The notes under the pieces: model-generated
What the model was told of the DNA's origin: nothing
Database searches by the model: none
Seen by the model: only the letters and a program-made list of their open reading frames with translations
Assembly (NCBI GenBank): GCA_012719175.1
Contig: JAAYAX010000014.1
Span: 62,001-126,000 of the forward strand
Direction of reading: 5' to 3'
Origin: Methanomassiliicoccus sp.
GTDB taxonomy: Archaea > Thermoplasmatota > Thermoplasmata > Methanomassiliicoccales > Methanomassiliicoccaceae
Length of the DNA stretch: 64,000 bases
Translations under genes and position numbers: made by a program
Shown: piece after piece, positions 34,732 through 43,086 of the stretch
How positions within the stretch are numbered: position 1 is the first letter of the stretch
How the letters are laid out: each line of letters begins with the position of its first letter

Positions 34732-35477
34732 TCGTAGAGGGTAGGTTCAAGGACGAACTTGCAATAGTTGCTCTTAATCCCGAAGCACTCAGACTGGGTC
34801 ACCCTTAGGGGTACGCCCGTACGGCTGTCGAACACCGCTTCCAGTATGCCCTCGTTCAATATGCACAGGGTCTTTCCCACGTCCGGTACATCGGACATGT
34901 CGTAGTCGTCCTTGACTATGAGGGTCAGCGGCACCAAGGAGTACACGTTCAGCTCTCCCAGGTCATGCTGGGAGAAGAATTCCTTCACTTCGTCAATTAG
35001 GCCCTTGACATCGTTAGACCTCATGTGCCTGGACATCGCCGTTCCGATCTGCCGGCCTATATCCTTGAGAACCGGGTCCATGTTGAGGCCGATGGCCTCG
35101 ACCCCGATGACCAGCGCCCTCAGCTCCCCCTTCAGGAACTTTGCCGGTGAACCGATGCTCTTGTCGATGATGCTGCCGATGGCCTTCGTGAGGTCCTCTC
35201 GGGGGACCACCGAACTGCCCACGGGCTTGGACACCAGGTAGAATATCTTCCGTCGGTTGTCGGTGGGATCGTCCCTCGATGCCACCAGTCCCTCCTTCAC
35301 CATCTTGTCCAGGTGCACTGACAGCGTGGACTGGGCCTTTCCAGTGAGCTGGGCGATCTCTGACAAGCTTAGGTCCCGCCTCTGGAGCTCACTGAGGATC
35401 TTCTGACGAACCGGGTTGGAGATCTGCTTCAGCCCGGAGCTGGTAGAATACACATCTAGGGCGGAGCTTTTCTTCAT
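34728..35477 (-). CDS. msvR: MsvR-like redox regulator (ArsR HTH + V4R domain)
   Basis: A 249-residue regulator. Residues about 15-75 are an ArsR winged helix (SNPVRQKILSELQRRDLSLSEIAQLTGKAQSTLSVHLDKMVKEG). Residues about 110-245 fit a V4R domain with Cys at LCILNEG, ECFGI and NYCKF that could form redox disulfides. This layout is that of MsvR, a methanogen regulator that controls its own and oxidative-stress genes. The ATG lies about 30 bases after a TATA-like TTAATACG (35505-35514), so the message is probably leaderless. A perfect palindrome lies just upstream, between this gene and mtnA. Confidence 0.75.
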   Translation of the reverse strand: MKKSSALDVYSTSSGLKQISNPVRQKILSELQRRDLSLSEIAQLTGKAQSTLSVHLDKMVKEGLVASRDDPTDNRRKIFYLVSKPVGSSVVPREDLTKAIGSIIDKSIGSPAKFLKGELRALVIGVEAIGLNMDPVLKDIGRQIGTAMSRHMRSNDVKGLIDEVKEFFSQHDLGELNVYSLVPLTLIVKDDYDMSDVPDVGKTLCILNEGILEAVFDSRTGVPLRVTQSECFGIKSNYCKFVLEPTLYD

Positions 35478-35530
35478 ATGGTCAATGGACTAAATTGCTC
35501 CGTGCGTATTAAGTCTTAGCTAACGTTCGG

Positions 35531-35544
35531 TTAACGGCCGTTAA
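35531..35544. promoter_or_regulatory. Palindromic operator candidate between msvR-like gene and mtnA
   Basis: TTAACGGCCGTTAA is a perfect 14-bp palindrome. It lies between the TATA-like element of the minus-strand regulator gene (about 35505-35514) and that of mtnA on the plus strand (about 35550-35562). A related half-site GCTAACG occurs 12 bases to the left. Position and symmetry suit a binding site for the regulator. Confidence 0.5.
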
Positions 35545-35590
35545 GCCAATGGTTTAGTATAGCGGATTGGAATGACTTCTGGGTCTGAAT

Positions 35591-36613
35591 ATGAGAGTGG
35601 TGAACGGCGAGCAGAGCACGGAGACCAGAGCGGTATGGTTCGACGACGGCAGGGTCCGGATGATAGACCAACGTCTCATACCCCAGCGATTCCAGGTCCT
35701 AGATCTCCTGGACCATACGGAGGTGGCCGAGGCCATCAGGAACATGACGGTAAGGGGGGCTCCGTCCATAGGGGCTGCGGCGGCCTACGGCATGGCCCTG
35801 GCGGCGCGCAATGGAGTGAACCTCGATATGGCCGCGGCGGAGCTCAAGGGAACGCGGCCCACGGCCTTCGACCTCTTCTATGCGGTGGACCACATGATGA
35901 CCATGCTGGAGCGGGGCGACGATCCTGTCCAGGCGGCCGATGGCTACGCCGATCAGGTGGTGGAGAGGTGCCGCCGCATCGGGAACCACGGGGCCGAGCT
36001 CATCGAGGACGAGAACAACATCATGACCCACTGCAACGCAGGTGCCCTGGCTACAGTGGACATAGGGACCGCCCTCGCCCCTATACGAACGGCCTGGCAC
36101 AGGGGACGGCGCATATATGTCTACGTTTCCGAGACCCGACCTCGCCTTCAGGGGATGAAGCTCACCGCCTGGGAGCTGTACAACGAGGGGATCCCTCACT
36201 CCATCATCGTTGACGGGGCGGCCGGTCATTTCCTTAGAAAAGATGTGAACCTGGTGATCGTGGGCGCGGACCGCATAGCCGCCAATGGGGACTTCGCCAA
36301 CAAGATAGGCACATTCGACAAGGCGGTCCTGTGCCGCGAGCTGGCCGTCCCATTCTATGTGGCCGCGCCCGTCTCCAGCTTCGACTTCTCCATCGCCACC
36401 GGCAACGAGATAGTCATCGAGGACCGCTCCGAGGACGAGGTCACCCACGTGGGCAGGGAGCGGCTCGCTCCGGAGGGATCGCCCGCTCTCAACCCCTCCT
36501 TCGACATGACCCCCGCGAAGTACGTTACCGGCTTCATCACCGAGGTGGGGATACTGCGTCCTTCAGAAATAGAGCGGGTACGCAAGGCCCAGGTCACTGG
36601 GGATGAGATCTGA
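35591..36613 (+). CDS. mtnA: S-methyl-5-thioribose-1-phosphate isomerase-like protein
   Basis: A 340-residue aldose-1-phosphate isomerase of the eIF2B-like family. Signatures are TVRGAPSIGAAAAYG, ILTHCNAG-type NIMTHCNAGALAT with the catalytic Cys, and GADRIAANGDFANKIGT with the catalytic Asp. It isomerises methylthioribose-1-P and probably 5-deoxyribose-1-P. TATA-like TTTAGTAT lies about 30 bases upstream, giving a near-leaderless message. The TGA overlaps the next ATG (TGATG) of a class II aldolase, which points to a salvage shunt for methylthioadenosine or 5'-deoxyadenosine. Confidence 0.9.
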   Translation: MRVVNGEQSTETRAVWFDDGRVRMIDQRLIPQRFQVLDLLDHTEVAEAIRNMTVRGAPSIGAAAAYGMALAARNGVNLDMAAAELKGTRPTAFDLFYAVDHMMTMLERGDDPVQAADGYADQVVERCRRIGNHGAELIEDENNIMTHCNAGALATVDIGTALAPIRTAWHRGRRIYVYVSETRPRLQGMKLTAWELYNEGIPHSIIVDGAAGHFLRKDVNLVIVGADRIAANGDFANKIGTFDKAVLCRELAVPFYVAAPVSSFDFSIATGNEIVIEDRSEDEVTHVGRERLAPEGSPALNPSFDMTPAKYVTGFITEVGILRPSEIERVRKAQVTGDEI

Positions 36614-37236
36614 TGGACGAGGGCAGGGGCAGGAAGGACCTCGCGGATATAGCGCGTTTATCCTATGAACGACGCCTCACCTTCGGATCGGGGGGCAACC
36701 TCAGCCTCCGCTTGGACGAGAGCACCATCCTGATAACGCCATCGGGGACCATTAAGGGTCTCCTCTTCCCGGAACAGATTATCAAAGTGGACCTGGGAAC
36801 GGGCAAGGCCGAGCGCGGAAGGCCGTCCATGGAGACCCCTTTTCATACTGGCCTATACCGTGCCCGTCCGGACGTAGGGGCGGTGGTGCACCTGCACCCC
36901 CCCTCCTGCACCACGATGGCGTTGCTGGGCCGTGAGCTGCGGCCGGCCATAACACCAGAGGGGGTCCTCGTTCTGGGGCAGAAGGTGCCCATGATCGGCT
37001 ACGCCACTCCGGGATCGTCGGAGCTGGCGGAAAACATCGTCAACGGCCTGACGAAGGATAACGCTGCGCTGCTGAAAAGCCATGGGGCGCTGGCAGTTGG
37101 TAAGGACATCATGGAGGCCTTCGCCCGCATGGAGACGATGGAGTACATCGCCTTCCTTCAGCTAAGGTGCGAAGAGCTGGGAGAACTTCCTGACCTTCCC
37201 CCCGAGGAAGTGGCCAGGATGACATCCAAAGATTGA
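36613..37236 (+). CDS. Class II aldolase (fuculose-1-phosphate aldolase-like)
   Basis: A 207-residue zinc aldolase with FGSGGNLSLRLDE, ILITPSGTIKGLL, ETPFHTGLYRARPDVGAVVHLHPPSC (Glu and HLH zinc ligands) and LLKSHGALAVGKD. Such enzymes split methylthioribulose-1-P or deoxyribulose-1-P into DHAP and an aldehyde. Pairing with MtnA mirrors the pathway shown in Methanocaldococcus and the bacterial DHAP shunt, so it is likely the second step here. It is translationally coupled to mtnA and followed by nop5 after 27 bases. Confidence 0.88.
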   Translation: MDEGRGRKDLADIARLSYERRLTFGSGGNLSLRLDESTILITPSGTIKGLLFPEQIIKVDLGTGKAERGRPSMETPFHTGLYRARPDVGAVVHLHPPSCTTMALLGRELRPAITPEGVLVLGQKVPMIGYATPGSSELAENIVNGLTKDNAALLKSHGALAVGKDIMEAFARMETMEYIAFLQLRCEELGELPDLPPEEVARMTSKD

Positions 37237-37263
37237 TGAGCCAGTAAGGAGTGGGGTGGCGCG

Positions 37264-38397
37264 ATGATCCTGGTCACGAAGTGGTTCGGCGTGTTCGTGG
37301 TGGACAAGGAGAAGCAACAGGTCGTCCGCTCCCTCCTGTTCGAAAAGGAACCCAAGGCCATTGCCGCCAAACTGGCGCTCGTGCAGAAGGGCGAGGTGCT
37401 TCCGGAGGAGAGGAAGCTCGCCCAGAAGAGGATGCGTGTGGCCGAGCCCCGCCTGTCTGCCCTGGGGAAGCCAGAGGTGGTGGACACGGCGTTCATCAAG
37501 CCAGTGGACTACGGCTTCTCACCTCAGCTGATGCAGAAGGTGATGGTGGAGCTCGGAAAGATAAGGACCAGGGAACCACTGCCGGCAGACCGCTTCATAG
37601 TCCAGGCCGTGCGTGCCTTGGACGATACCATCGAGATGATCAACCTCATGAGCGAGAGGCTGCATGAGTGGTATGGTCTACACTTCCCGGAGCTGGCCGA
37701 CTATGCCAGGGAGGAGAGGTACGCTAAGCTGATCTCCGAGAAGGGGGTCCGCGATTCCATACTCGACGCGCTCGATCTCCAGCTGGAGTCGGTGGGATCG
37801 GAGCTGGAGGACAAGGACCTGGATGTTGTCCGGAGGTTCGCCTCCACCCTGTTGTATCTGTACGAGGAGAAGGAGCACCTGGAAGCATACATCGCGGAAC
37901 GTATGCAGGAGGCCGCTCCCAACCTCACATCGGTGGTGGGGGCAAGCTTGGGCGCCCGGCTCATCTCCATCGCCGGGGGGCTTAAGAGGCTATCACAGAT
38001 GCCCGCAGGCACCGTGCAGCTGCTGGGTGCGGAGAAGGCCCTGTTCGCTCACCTCCGACAAGGAAAGAGGCCACCCAAGCATGGGGTCATATTCCAGCAC
38101 CCTACGGTGCACCGGGCCCCTTACTGGCAGCGCGGTAAGATCTCCCGCACCATGGGCGGGAAACTGGCCATCGCCTCCAGGGTGGACTACTACAAGGGCG
38201 GCTTCGTGGGGGACCAGCTCAACGCGGACATCGCTCGACGGGTGGAGGAGATAATCAGGAAGTACCCCGAGCCGCCTCCGAAGGAGCGCCGTGCCCCCCG
38301 ACAGGAAGCTCCTCCCCGCCGCGGTCCCCGGCCCCCACAGAGAGGTGGGCAGAAAGGCTCGGGAAACCGTCCGCAGTGGAGCGGTAAGAAAAGGTAA
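37264..38397 (+). CDS. nop5: Nop5 (Nop56/58) core protein of box C/D sRNP
   Basis: A 377-residue scaffold of the RNA 2'-O-methylation complex, bridging L7Ae and fibrillarin. The Nop domain is clear: SVVGASLGARLISIAGGLKRLSQMPAGTVQLLGAEKALF (about residues 222-260), KHGVIFQHPTVHRAPYWQRGKISR and the final GGKLAIASRVDYY. A coiled coil lies before it and the C-terminus is a basic, Pro- and Arg-rich tail with many RG/KR pairs. Unlike many euryarchaea it is not beside flpA, which is 19 kb away. Confidence 0.95.
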   Translation: MILVTKWFGVFVVDKEKQQVVRSLLFEKEPKAIAAKLALVQKGEVLPEERKLAQKRMRVAEPRLSALGKPEVVDTAFIKPVDYGFSPQLMQKVMVELGKIRTREPLPADRFIVQAVRALDDTIEMINLMSERLHEWYGLHFPELADYAREERYAKLISEKGVRDSILDALDLQLESVGSELEDKDLDVVRRFASTLLYLYEEKEHLEAYIAERMQEAAPNLTSVVGASLGARLISIAGGLKRLSQMPAGTVQLLGAEKALFAHLRQGKRPPKHGVIFQHPTVHRAPYWQRGKISRTMGGKLAIASRVDYYKGGFVGDQLNADIARRVEEIIRKYPEPPPKERRAPRQEAPPRRGPRPPQRGGQKGSGNRPQWSGKKR

Positions 38398-38489
38398 TGC
38401 TTTCCATCGGCGGTGAACCCCTCTCCGAGCGCAACGAGCTTTACGTCAGGGGAGCTGGAACGTACTTTATGGCTCCATCGCCCATAAGC

Positions 38490-38502
38490 AAAATATATAA
38501 GC
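38490..38502 (+). promoter_or_regulatory. TATA box for aIF5A
   Basis: AAAATATATAAGC lies about 30-42 bases before the aIF5A start codon. No Shine-Dalgarno sequence is seen, so translation is probably from a short leader. Confidence 0.6.
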
Positions 38503-38531
38503 AGGGGGGGATTTCCCTCATATGATATATT

Positions 38532-38915
38532 ATGTGGACTCAGGCTGAGGTAAGGGAGCTCAAGGTCGGCCGCTATATGCTCATCGACGATGAACCCTGC
38601 AAGATATTATCCATTGACACTTCCAAGCCCGGTAAGCACGGCGAGGCCAAGAGCCGGATCGATGCTGTCGGCCTTTACGATGGGAAGAAGCGCAGCGTGG
38701 TGCATCCGGTCAAGCATAAGGTCCAGGTCCCTATGATCGATAAGAGGAAGGGGCAGATTTTGCACATATCCGGCGATGAGGCCCAGATGATGGATCTGGA
38801 GACCTTCGAGCAGTTCTCGCTGCCCATCGATGAGGAGCTGCGGGGCCAGATCAACGCCGGGGACGAGGTCCTATATATGGTGGCAATGGGCAAGCGAAAG
38901 ATCACCAAGGTCTGA
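38532..38915 (+). CDS. aif5A: Translation initiation factor aIF5A
   Basis: A 127-residue factor helping the ribosome past difficult peptide bonds. The hypusine loop is present as [12 protein letters not shown] near residues 35-46, with the modified Lys in PGKHG, followed by the OB-fold C-domain ending MGKRKITKV. It is followed after 12 bases by an agmatinase-family gene. In some archaea agmatine is the source of the aminobutyl group of hypusine, so this linkage is meaningful. Confidence 0.96.
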   Translation: MWTQAEVRELKVGRYMLIDDEPCKILSIDTSKPGKHGEAKSRIDAVGLYDGKKRSVVHPVKHKVQVPMIDKRKGQILHISGDEAQMMDLETFEQFSLPIDEELRGQINAGDEVLYMVAMGKRKITKV

Positions 38916-38927
38916 GAAGGTAACCTC

Positions 38928-39821
38928 ATGCCCGCTACGGGTGTTAGCTTCCTGGGGGCTGATGCCTCCTATCCGGAAGCGAAGTTCGTGGTGGTCGGGA
39001 TCCCCTTCGATCTCACCACCTCCTTCCGCCCAGGGGCACGAGCCGCTCCCAACGCGGTCCGGGAGGCTTCATATCATTTTGAGCAGTTCATGCTCGAGCA
39101 CGGCCTCGACCTGAGCGAGGTCAAGGTCCATGACCTCGGCAACCTCCGGGACTTCATGTCAGTGGAGGACATGATGGATGAGACCAAGGAGGTGGCCAAG
39201 GGCATCGTCGGTGATGGTAAGTTCCCTATCCTGCTCGGCGGGGAGCATACCATAACCATCCCGGCCATCGAGGCCTTCGATGACATCGGCATCATCTTCA
39301 TCAACGCTCATCTGAACTACAAGAATGCCCGAATGGGGCAGCGCTCCTGTCATGACACCGTTGCCAAGAGGGCAGCGGAGCATGTGGGCAAGGACAACAT
39401 CCTGGTCTTCGGCGTGCGTTCCATCTCTCATGAGGAGCATGTCAGCGGCAACCTGCCGGAGTACATCGATGCCTACACCATCGCCACGGAAGGGGTGGAG
39501 AAGGCGTTCAAGCGCGCCCTCAACATCATCAAGAAGGACAAGATCTACCTTAGCCTGGACATGGATGGACTGGACCCCGCCTTCGCCCCTGCTACGGGGA
39601 TGCCCGAGCCCTTTGGCTTGACGTCTTTGGACGTCAAGAAGTGCATCAACATGCTGGGCCCACGTTTAGTGGGGATGGATGTGGTAGAGATATCCCCTCC
39701 CTATGACAAGGGCAACACAGCCGCCCTCGGCGCCAGAATGGTGCAGGAGGCCATCGCAGTGGCATGGAAGTATCAGAAGGTCGAGGAGCGGACCGGAACA
39801 CGACCGTTCTGGCGGCGCTAG
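38928..39821 (+). CDS. Agmatinase/ureohydrolase homologue with altered metal site
   Basis: A 297-residue ureohydrolase-fold protein. GGEHTITIPAIE keeps the first His, and LSLDMDGLDPAFAPATGMPEPFGL keeps the third motif with both Asp. The middle DAHxD motif reads FINAHLNYKN: both metal-binding Asp residues are Asn (codons AAC at about 39303 and 39315), though the His is kept. Known agmatinases and arginases use all these ligands, so activity is likely changed or lost. Its position just after aIF5A suggests a role in deoxyhypusine formation or its control. It ends in TAG. Confidence 0.85.
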   Translation: MPATGVSFLGADASYPEAKFVVVGIPFDLTTSFRPGARAAPNAVREASYHFEQFMLEHGLDLSEVKVHDLGNLRDFMSVEDMMDETKEVAKGIVGDGKFPILLGGEHTITIPAIEAFDDIGIIFINAHLNYKNARMGQRSCHDTVAKRAAEHVGKDNILVFGVRSISHEEHVSGNLPEYIDAYTIATEGVEKAFKRALNIIKKDKIYLSLDMDGLDPAFAPATGMPEPFGLTSLDVKKCINMLGPRLVGMDVVEISPPYDKGNTAALGARMVQEAIAVAWKYQKVEERTGTRPFWRR

Positions 39822-39962
39822 CCATTGGTCCTGGCGTTTGTCTCCTAATCATCGATCCATTCTAGTTCTTGAAGGCCAGTGGTGTTCCAAAGGGCCCCAT
39901 CACATGGTGGCGGGAGCATGTCTCCGCCATTAGCGTCCAATTAAAGGAAAATGTAAAGGGGT

Positions 39963-41315
39963 TCAACGTGCCAGGAGGTCTACCAGCACCTTCTCGCATT
40001 CCTCGGAGCGCCTTTTGGCATCCTCGCCGGTCCTGGCCTCGGAGTAGATGCGGAACAGGGGCTCGGTGCCTGACGGCCGCACCAGCGTCCAGCCGTCATC
40101 ATAGCATATCTTAACCCCGTCAGTGGTGTCCACCCGCTGAGAGCTGTAGTGCTCCACCAGGGCAGCCAGCACGCTTTCCTTGCATTCGTCCGAGCATATC
40201 AGTTTGCGCTTGTCCTGGCTGTACGTGGGGATGCTGTCGACGAGCTTGGACAGCGGGCCGCTGCGTGTGACGATCTCCAGCATCTTGGCCACGGTCATGG
40301 CGCCATCGCGGCAGTACTGATGCTTGGGGAAGATAAGGCCACCGTTCTCCTCCCCGCCGAAGAGCGCTCTCACCTCTATCATCTTCCTGGCCACGACCGG
40401 CGATCCCACGCGGGTGTAGATGATATCTCCTCCCGCCCTTCTGACGACGTCCTCCACGGCCATCGATGACGATACCGGGGTCACCACGGTGCCCCCTCCG
40501 TTCTCCCGGACCATGGCCTCCGCGGTTATGGCCAGGGACTTGTCGCCATAGAGGTAGCGTCCCTTGTCGTCGACAAAGATCGTGCGGTCCGCATCCCCAT
40601 CATGGGCTATGCCCATGTCCGCCCCTGTGTCCTTGACCATTGCTATGAGGTCACGGAGGTGGGACTCCACTGGTTCCGAGGGGTGGCCCGGGAATGTACC
40701 CTGAGGATTGCAATTAATGGTTATGGCGCGGACGTTCAGATCGTCCAGGAGCATGGGCGTGGACACCACACCCGCGCCGTTGGCGCAGTCCAGGACTACC
40801 GTCAATCCCGCGCCCCGGATGGCATCGGCATCCACCAGCTTCTTGACGGAATCCAGGTAATCATGGACCGCGCCCGACGCCTGGCGCATCTGGCCTACGG
40901 CGTTCCAGGGCATACTGCGGAACGTCCTGGTGAAATACAGCCTCTCTATCTCCTCCTCTTTGGAGCGAGGCATCTCTGTCCCGTCAGAGTCTATGCACTT
41001 TATGCCATTGAACTCGGGAGGGTTGTGGGATGCGGTGATCATTATGCCACCGGCCAGCCCGTTGTTCTTGACGTAGTGCTGCACCACTGGGGTGGGCACC
41101 AGGCCCAGGTCCAATGCTTGGGCTCCGGCGCACATCAGTCCCGAGGCCACCGCGCTCTTGATCATGGCGGCGGATGTCCGGGAATCGTTGCCGATGGCCA
41201 CGCGGCCGCCCATGAAGGTGCCGATCGCCTTACCCAGGTCCATGGCCAGCTGGACGTTCATGTCCTTATTGATCACACCTCTGACACCATTGGTTCCGAA
41301 CAGCCTGCCTGCCAT
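39963..41315 (-). CDS. glmM: Phosphoglucosamine mutase / phosphomannomutase, paralogue 2
   Basis: A 450-residue alpha-D-phosphohexomutase. Signatures: FGTNGVRGV near the N-terminus, phosphoserine loop TASHNPPEFNGIK (about residue 94), metal loop AHDGDADRTIFVD, GGEENGGLIF (sugar loop GEENGG) and RPSGTEPLFRIYSEA. The sugar loop EENGG rather than EPSGT of paralogue 1 suggests the two differ in sugar specificity. It is transcribed after the DUF47 gene. Confidence 0.9.
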   Translation of the reverse strand: MAGRLFGTNGVRGVINKDMNVQLAMDLGKAIGTFMGGRVAIGNDSRTSAAMIKSAVASGLMCAGAQALDLGLVPTPVVQHYVKNNGLAGGIMITASHNPPEFNGIKCIDSDGTEMPRSKEEEIERLYFTRTFRSMPWNAVGQMRQASGAVHDYLDSVKKLVDADAIRGAGLTVVLDCANGAGVVSTPMLLDDLNVRAITINCNPQGTFPGHPSEPVESHLRDLIAMVKDTGADMGIAHDGDADRTIFVDDKGRYLYGDKSLAITAEAMVRENGGGTVVTPVSSSMAVEDVVRRAGGDIIYTRVGSPVVARKMIEVRALFGGEENGGLIFPKHQYCRDGAMTVAKMLEIVTRSGPLSKLVDSIPTYSQDKRKLICSDECKESVLAALVEHYSSQRVDTTDGVKICYDDGWTLVRPSGTEPLFRIYSEARTGEDAKRRSEECEKVLVDLLAR

Positions 41316-41321
41316 GTCAAA

Positions 41322-42008
41322 TCACCGAACTTTGTGGGCCTCGGAAGTGAGGAGGATGTGTATAATATCAGCGACGTCCTTGCAGGAGTCAGAAGCGTTC
41401 TCTATCCCGTGCAGCATGTCCCGAAGCAGGAACACCGCCCGGGGGTCGATGTTGGAGAACAATATCTCCTTCTTGGTGACAAAGTACAGCTCGTCCAGAA
41501 CATGCTCCAGCCTCTCCACCTCCCGGGAGTGCTTGTCGGCCAGCTCCTCGTTGATGCCCAGCTGCTCGATGCTGGCCCGGAGCTCCTTGGCAGCCCTCTC
41601 CAGCTCTATCGTCATCTCGTGATAATGCGTCCATAGGCTGACCGGCACCTGGACCTTAGCTTCTAGTATGAGCTGCAGGTTCATGCCCGACTCCTTTGAC
41701 CAGTCAGCGACGAAGTCCATGCGGCGAATCAGGCGCAGGAGGTCCTCGCGCTCCTTGGGCTCCATGTCCCCCTTGCTAAGCTCCATGCTGACCCTTTCCT
41801 CGATGGTGTCCGCTTCCTTTTCCGAGAGGAGCATACGGTTCAGAGCCTCGACGGCCTTCTCAGTGTCTGAGTTGCATAGAGCGGCCACTGCCTTATTGAG
41901 CTCGGCGGTGGCGTCGCCGACCGCGCGTACATGGTCCTTCAGACCTCTGATCACCAACGACTCCCGGCGCTTTCCGAACCATTCCATCAAAGATTTGCGT
42001 TCATTCAA
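41322..42008 (-). CDS. DUF47 / PhoU-like protein
   Basis: A 228-residue all-helical protein of the DUF47 (TIGR00153) type, related to PhoU. Two repeated helical halves are seen, with LLSEKEADTIEERV and EVERLEHVLDELYF. DUF47 proteins usually sit beside phosphate transporters and may regulate them. The TTG at 42008 has GGAGG about nine bases upstream and overlaps the stop of the ABC ATPase gene; ATG 41987 (MEWFGKRRE) is the common start of homologues and is an alternative. It closes an ABC transporter operon. Confidence 0.8.
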   Translation of the reverse strand: MNERKSLMEWFGKRRESLVIRGLKDHVRAVGDATAELNKAVAALCNSDTEKAVEALNRMLLSEKEADTIEERVSMELSKGDMEPKEREDLLRLIRRMDFVADWSKESGMNLQLILEAKVQVPVSLWTHYHEMTIELERAAKELRASIEQLGINEELADKHSREVERLEHVLDELYFVTKKEILFSNIDPRAVFLLRDMLHGIENASDSCKDVADIIHILLTSEAHKVR

Positions 42009-43086
42009 GCTTAATCGCCTCCTCCACGCCCTCAGGTGGCCTGGGGTAAAGGATTCCCGACCTCTTGCTCCAGATCAGGTTCACACGATCACCGACGCTG
42101 TAGACCCGGTCCTCCGAGGTGCTTACGTCGAACAGCATCGTGTCCTCGCTGTCGCTTTCCACGGTAATTCGAATATAAGTTCCCATGTAAGTAATTTTAA
42201 CAATTGCGGAATTAAGGCCTTCGTTCGCGGGATGGACCCTCTCTGGCCTTATGGAAAGGACCACGGCGTCCCCCCTTCGGAACTTGGAAGGTTTTGCCTC
42301 CACCACCGTTCCATCGCGCAGCTCCACCAGGGAGCGGTCGGGTAGAACCTCCTTTACCACCCCCTCCAGCAAGTTGGTCTCCCCGATAAAGTTAGCGGTG
42401 AACAGGTTCTGAGGATAGAGGTACAGCGCCTCTGGGGTGTTCGATTCGACGATGCGGCCGTTCCTCATGAGCACTATGCGGTCGGAAACGGTCATGGCCT
42501 CCTCCTGATCGTGGGTGACGTGGATGACGGTAAGGCCGAGGGCCTTGGTGATCCGTCTCAGCTCGTACCTCAGGTCCATGCGGACTCGGGCATCCAGCGC
42601 CGACAGGGGTTCGTCCAGGAGCAACAGCTTGGCACCGGATGCCAGTGCCCGGGCCAGGGAGACCTTCTGCTGTTCTCCACCGGACAGCTCATCGGGGAAC
42701 ATGCCCATGCGGTCCAGCAGCTTCACCATCTCCAGATAGCGCTGGGGCACGGCCTTCACCTCTTCCTCGGACATATTCTTGACCAGTGGTCCATAGGAAA
42801 CATTGCCCAGGGCGGTGAGATGGGGAAACAGGGCGATGTTCTGGAACACATAGCCTATGTCCCTCTCCTCTATAGGAACGCCCGTCATATCCTTCCCGGC
42901 GATTAGCACCTTCCCCTCGCTCGGCTCTATCAGGCCAGCGATCATCCGGATCAAGGTGGTCTTCCCGCAACCAGATGGCCCTAGGATCGTCACATACTCT
43001 CCGTCAGCGACCTTGAGGTTGATCTCACTGGAAGCGACGACCTTGCCGAACCTCTTGGCAATATTGATCAGCTCCACCTCAGGCAT
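42001..43086 (-). CDS. ABC transporter ATP-binding protein with TOBE domain (second)
   Basis: A 361-residue ATPase of the PotA/FbpC group. Motifs: Walker A GPSGCGKTT, Q-loop YVFQNIALFPHL, signature LSGGEQQKVSLARAL, Walker B LLLLDEPLSALD and H-loop HVTHDQEEA. The C-terminal TOBE domain starts near residue 275. It overlaps the preceding ATPase gene as TGATG. Two distinct ATPases presumably form a heterodimer under the fused permease. Substrate not determined. Confidence 0.92.
   Translation of the reverse strand: MPEVELINIAKRFGKVVASSEINLKVADGEYVTILGPSGCGKTTLIRMIAGLIEPSEGKVLIAGKDMTGVPIEERDIGYVFQNIALFPHLTALGNVSYGPLVKNMSEEEVKAVPQRYLEMVKLLDRMGMFPDELSGGEQQKVSLARALASGAKLLLLDEPLSALDARVRMDLRYELRRITKALGLTVIHVTHDQEEAMTVSDRIVLMRNGRIVESNTPEALYLYPQNLFTANFIGETNLLEGVVKEVLPDRSLVELRDGTVVEAKPSKFRRGDAVVLSIRPERVHPANEGLNSAIVKITYMGTYIRITVESDSEDTMLFDVSTSEDRVYSVGDRVNLIWSKRSGILYPRPPEGVEEAIKLE

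Noticed and set aside
40602-41636. 344-codon plus-strand frame opposite glmM paralogue 2 and DUF47
   Set aside because: Spans two convincing genes on the opposite strand and shows no motifs.
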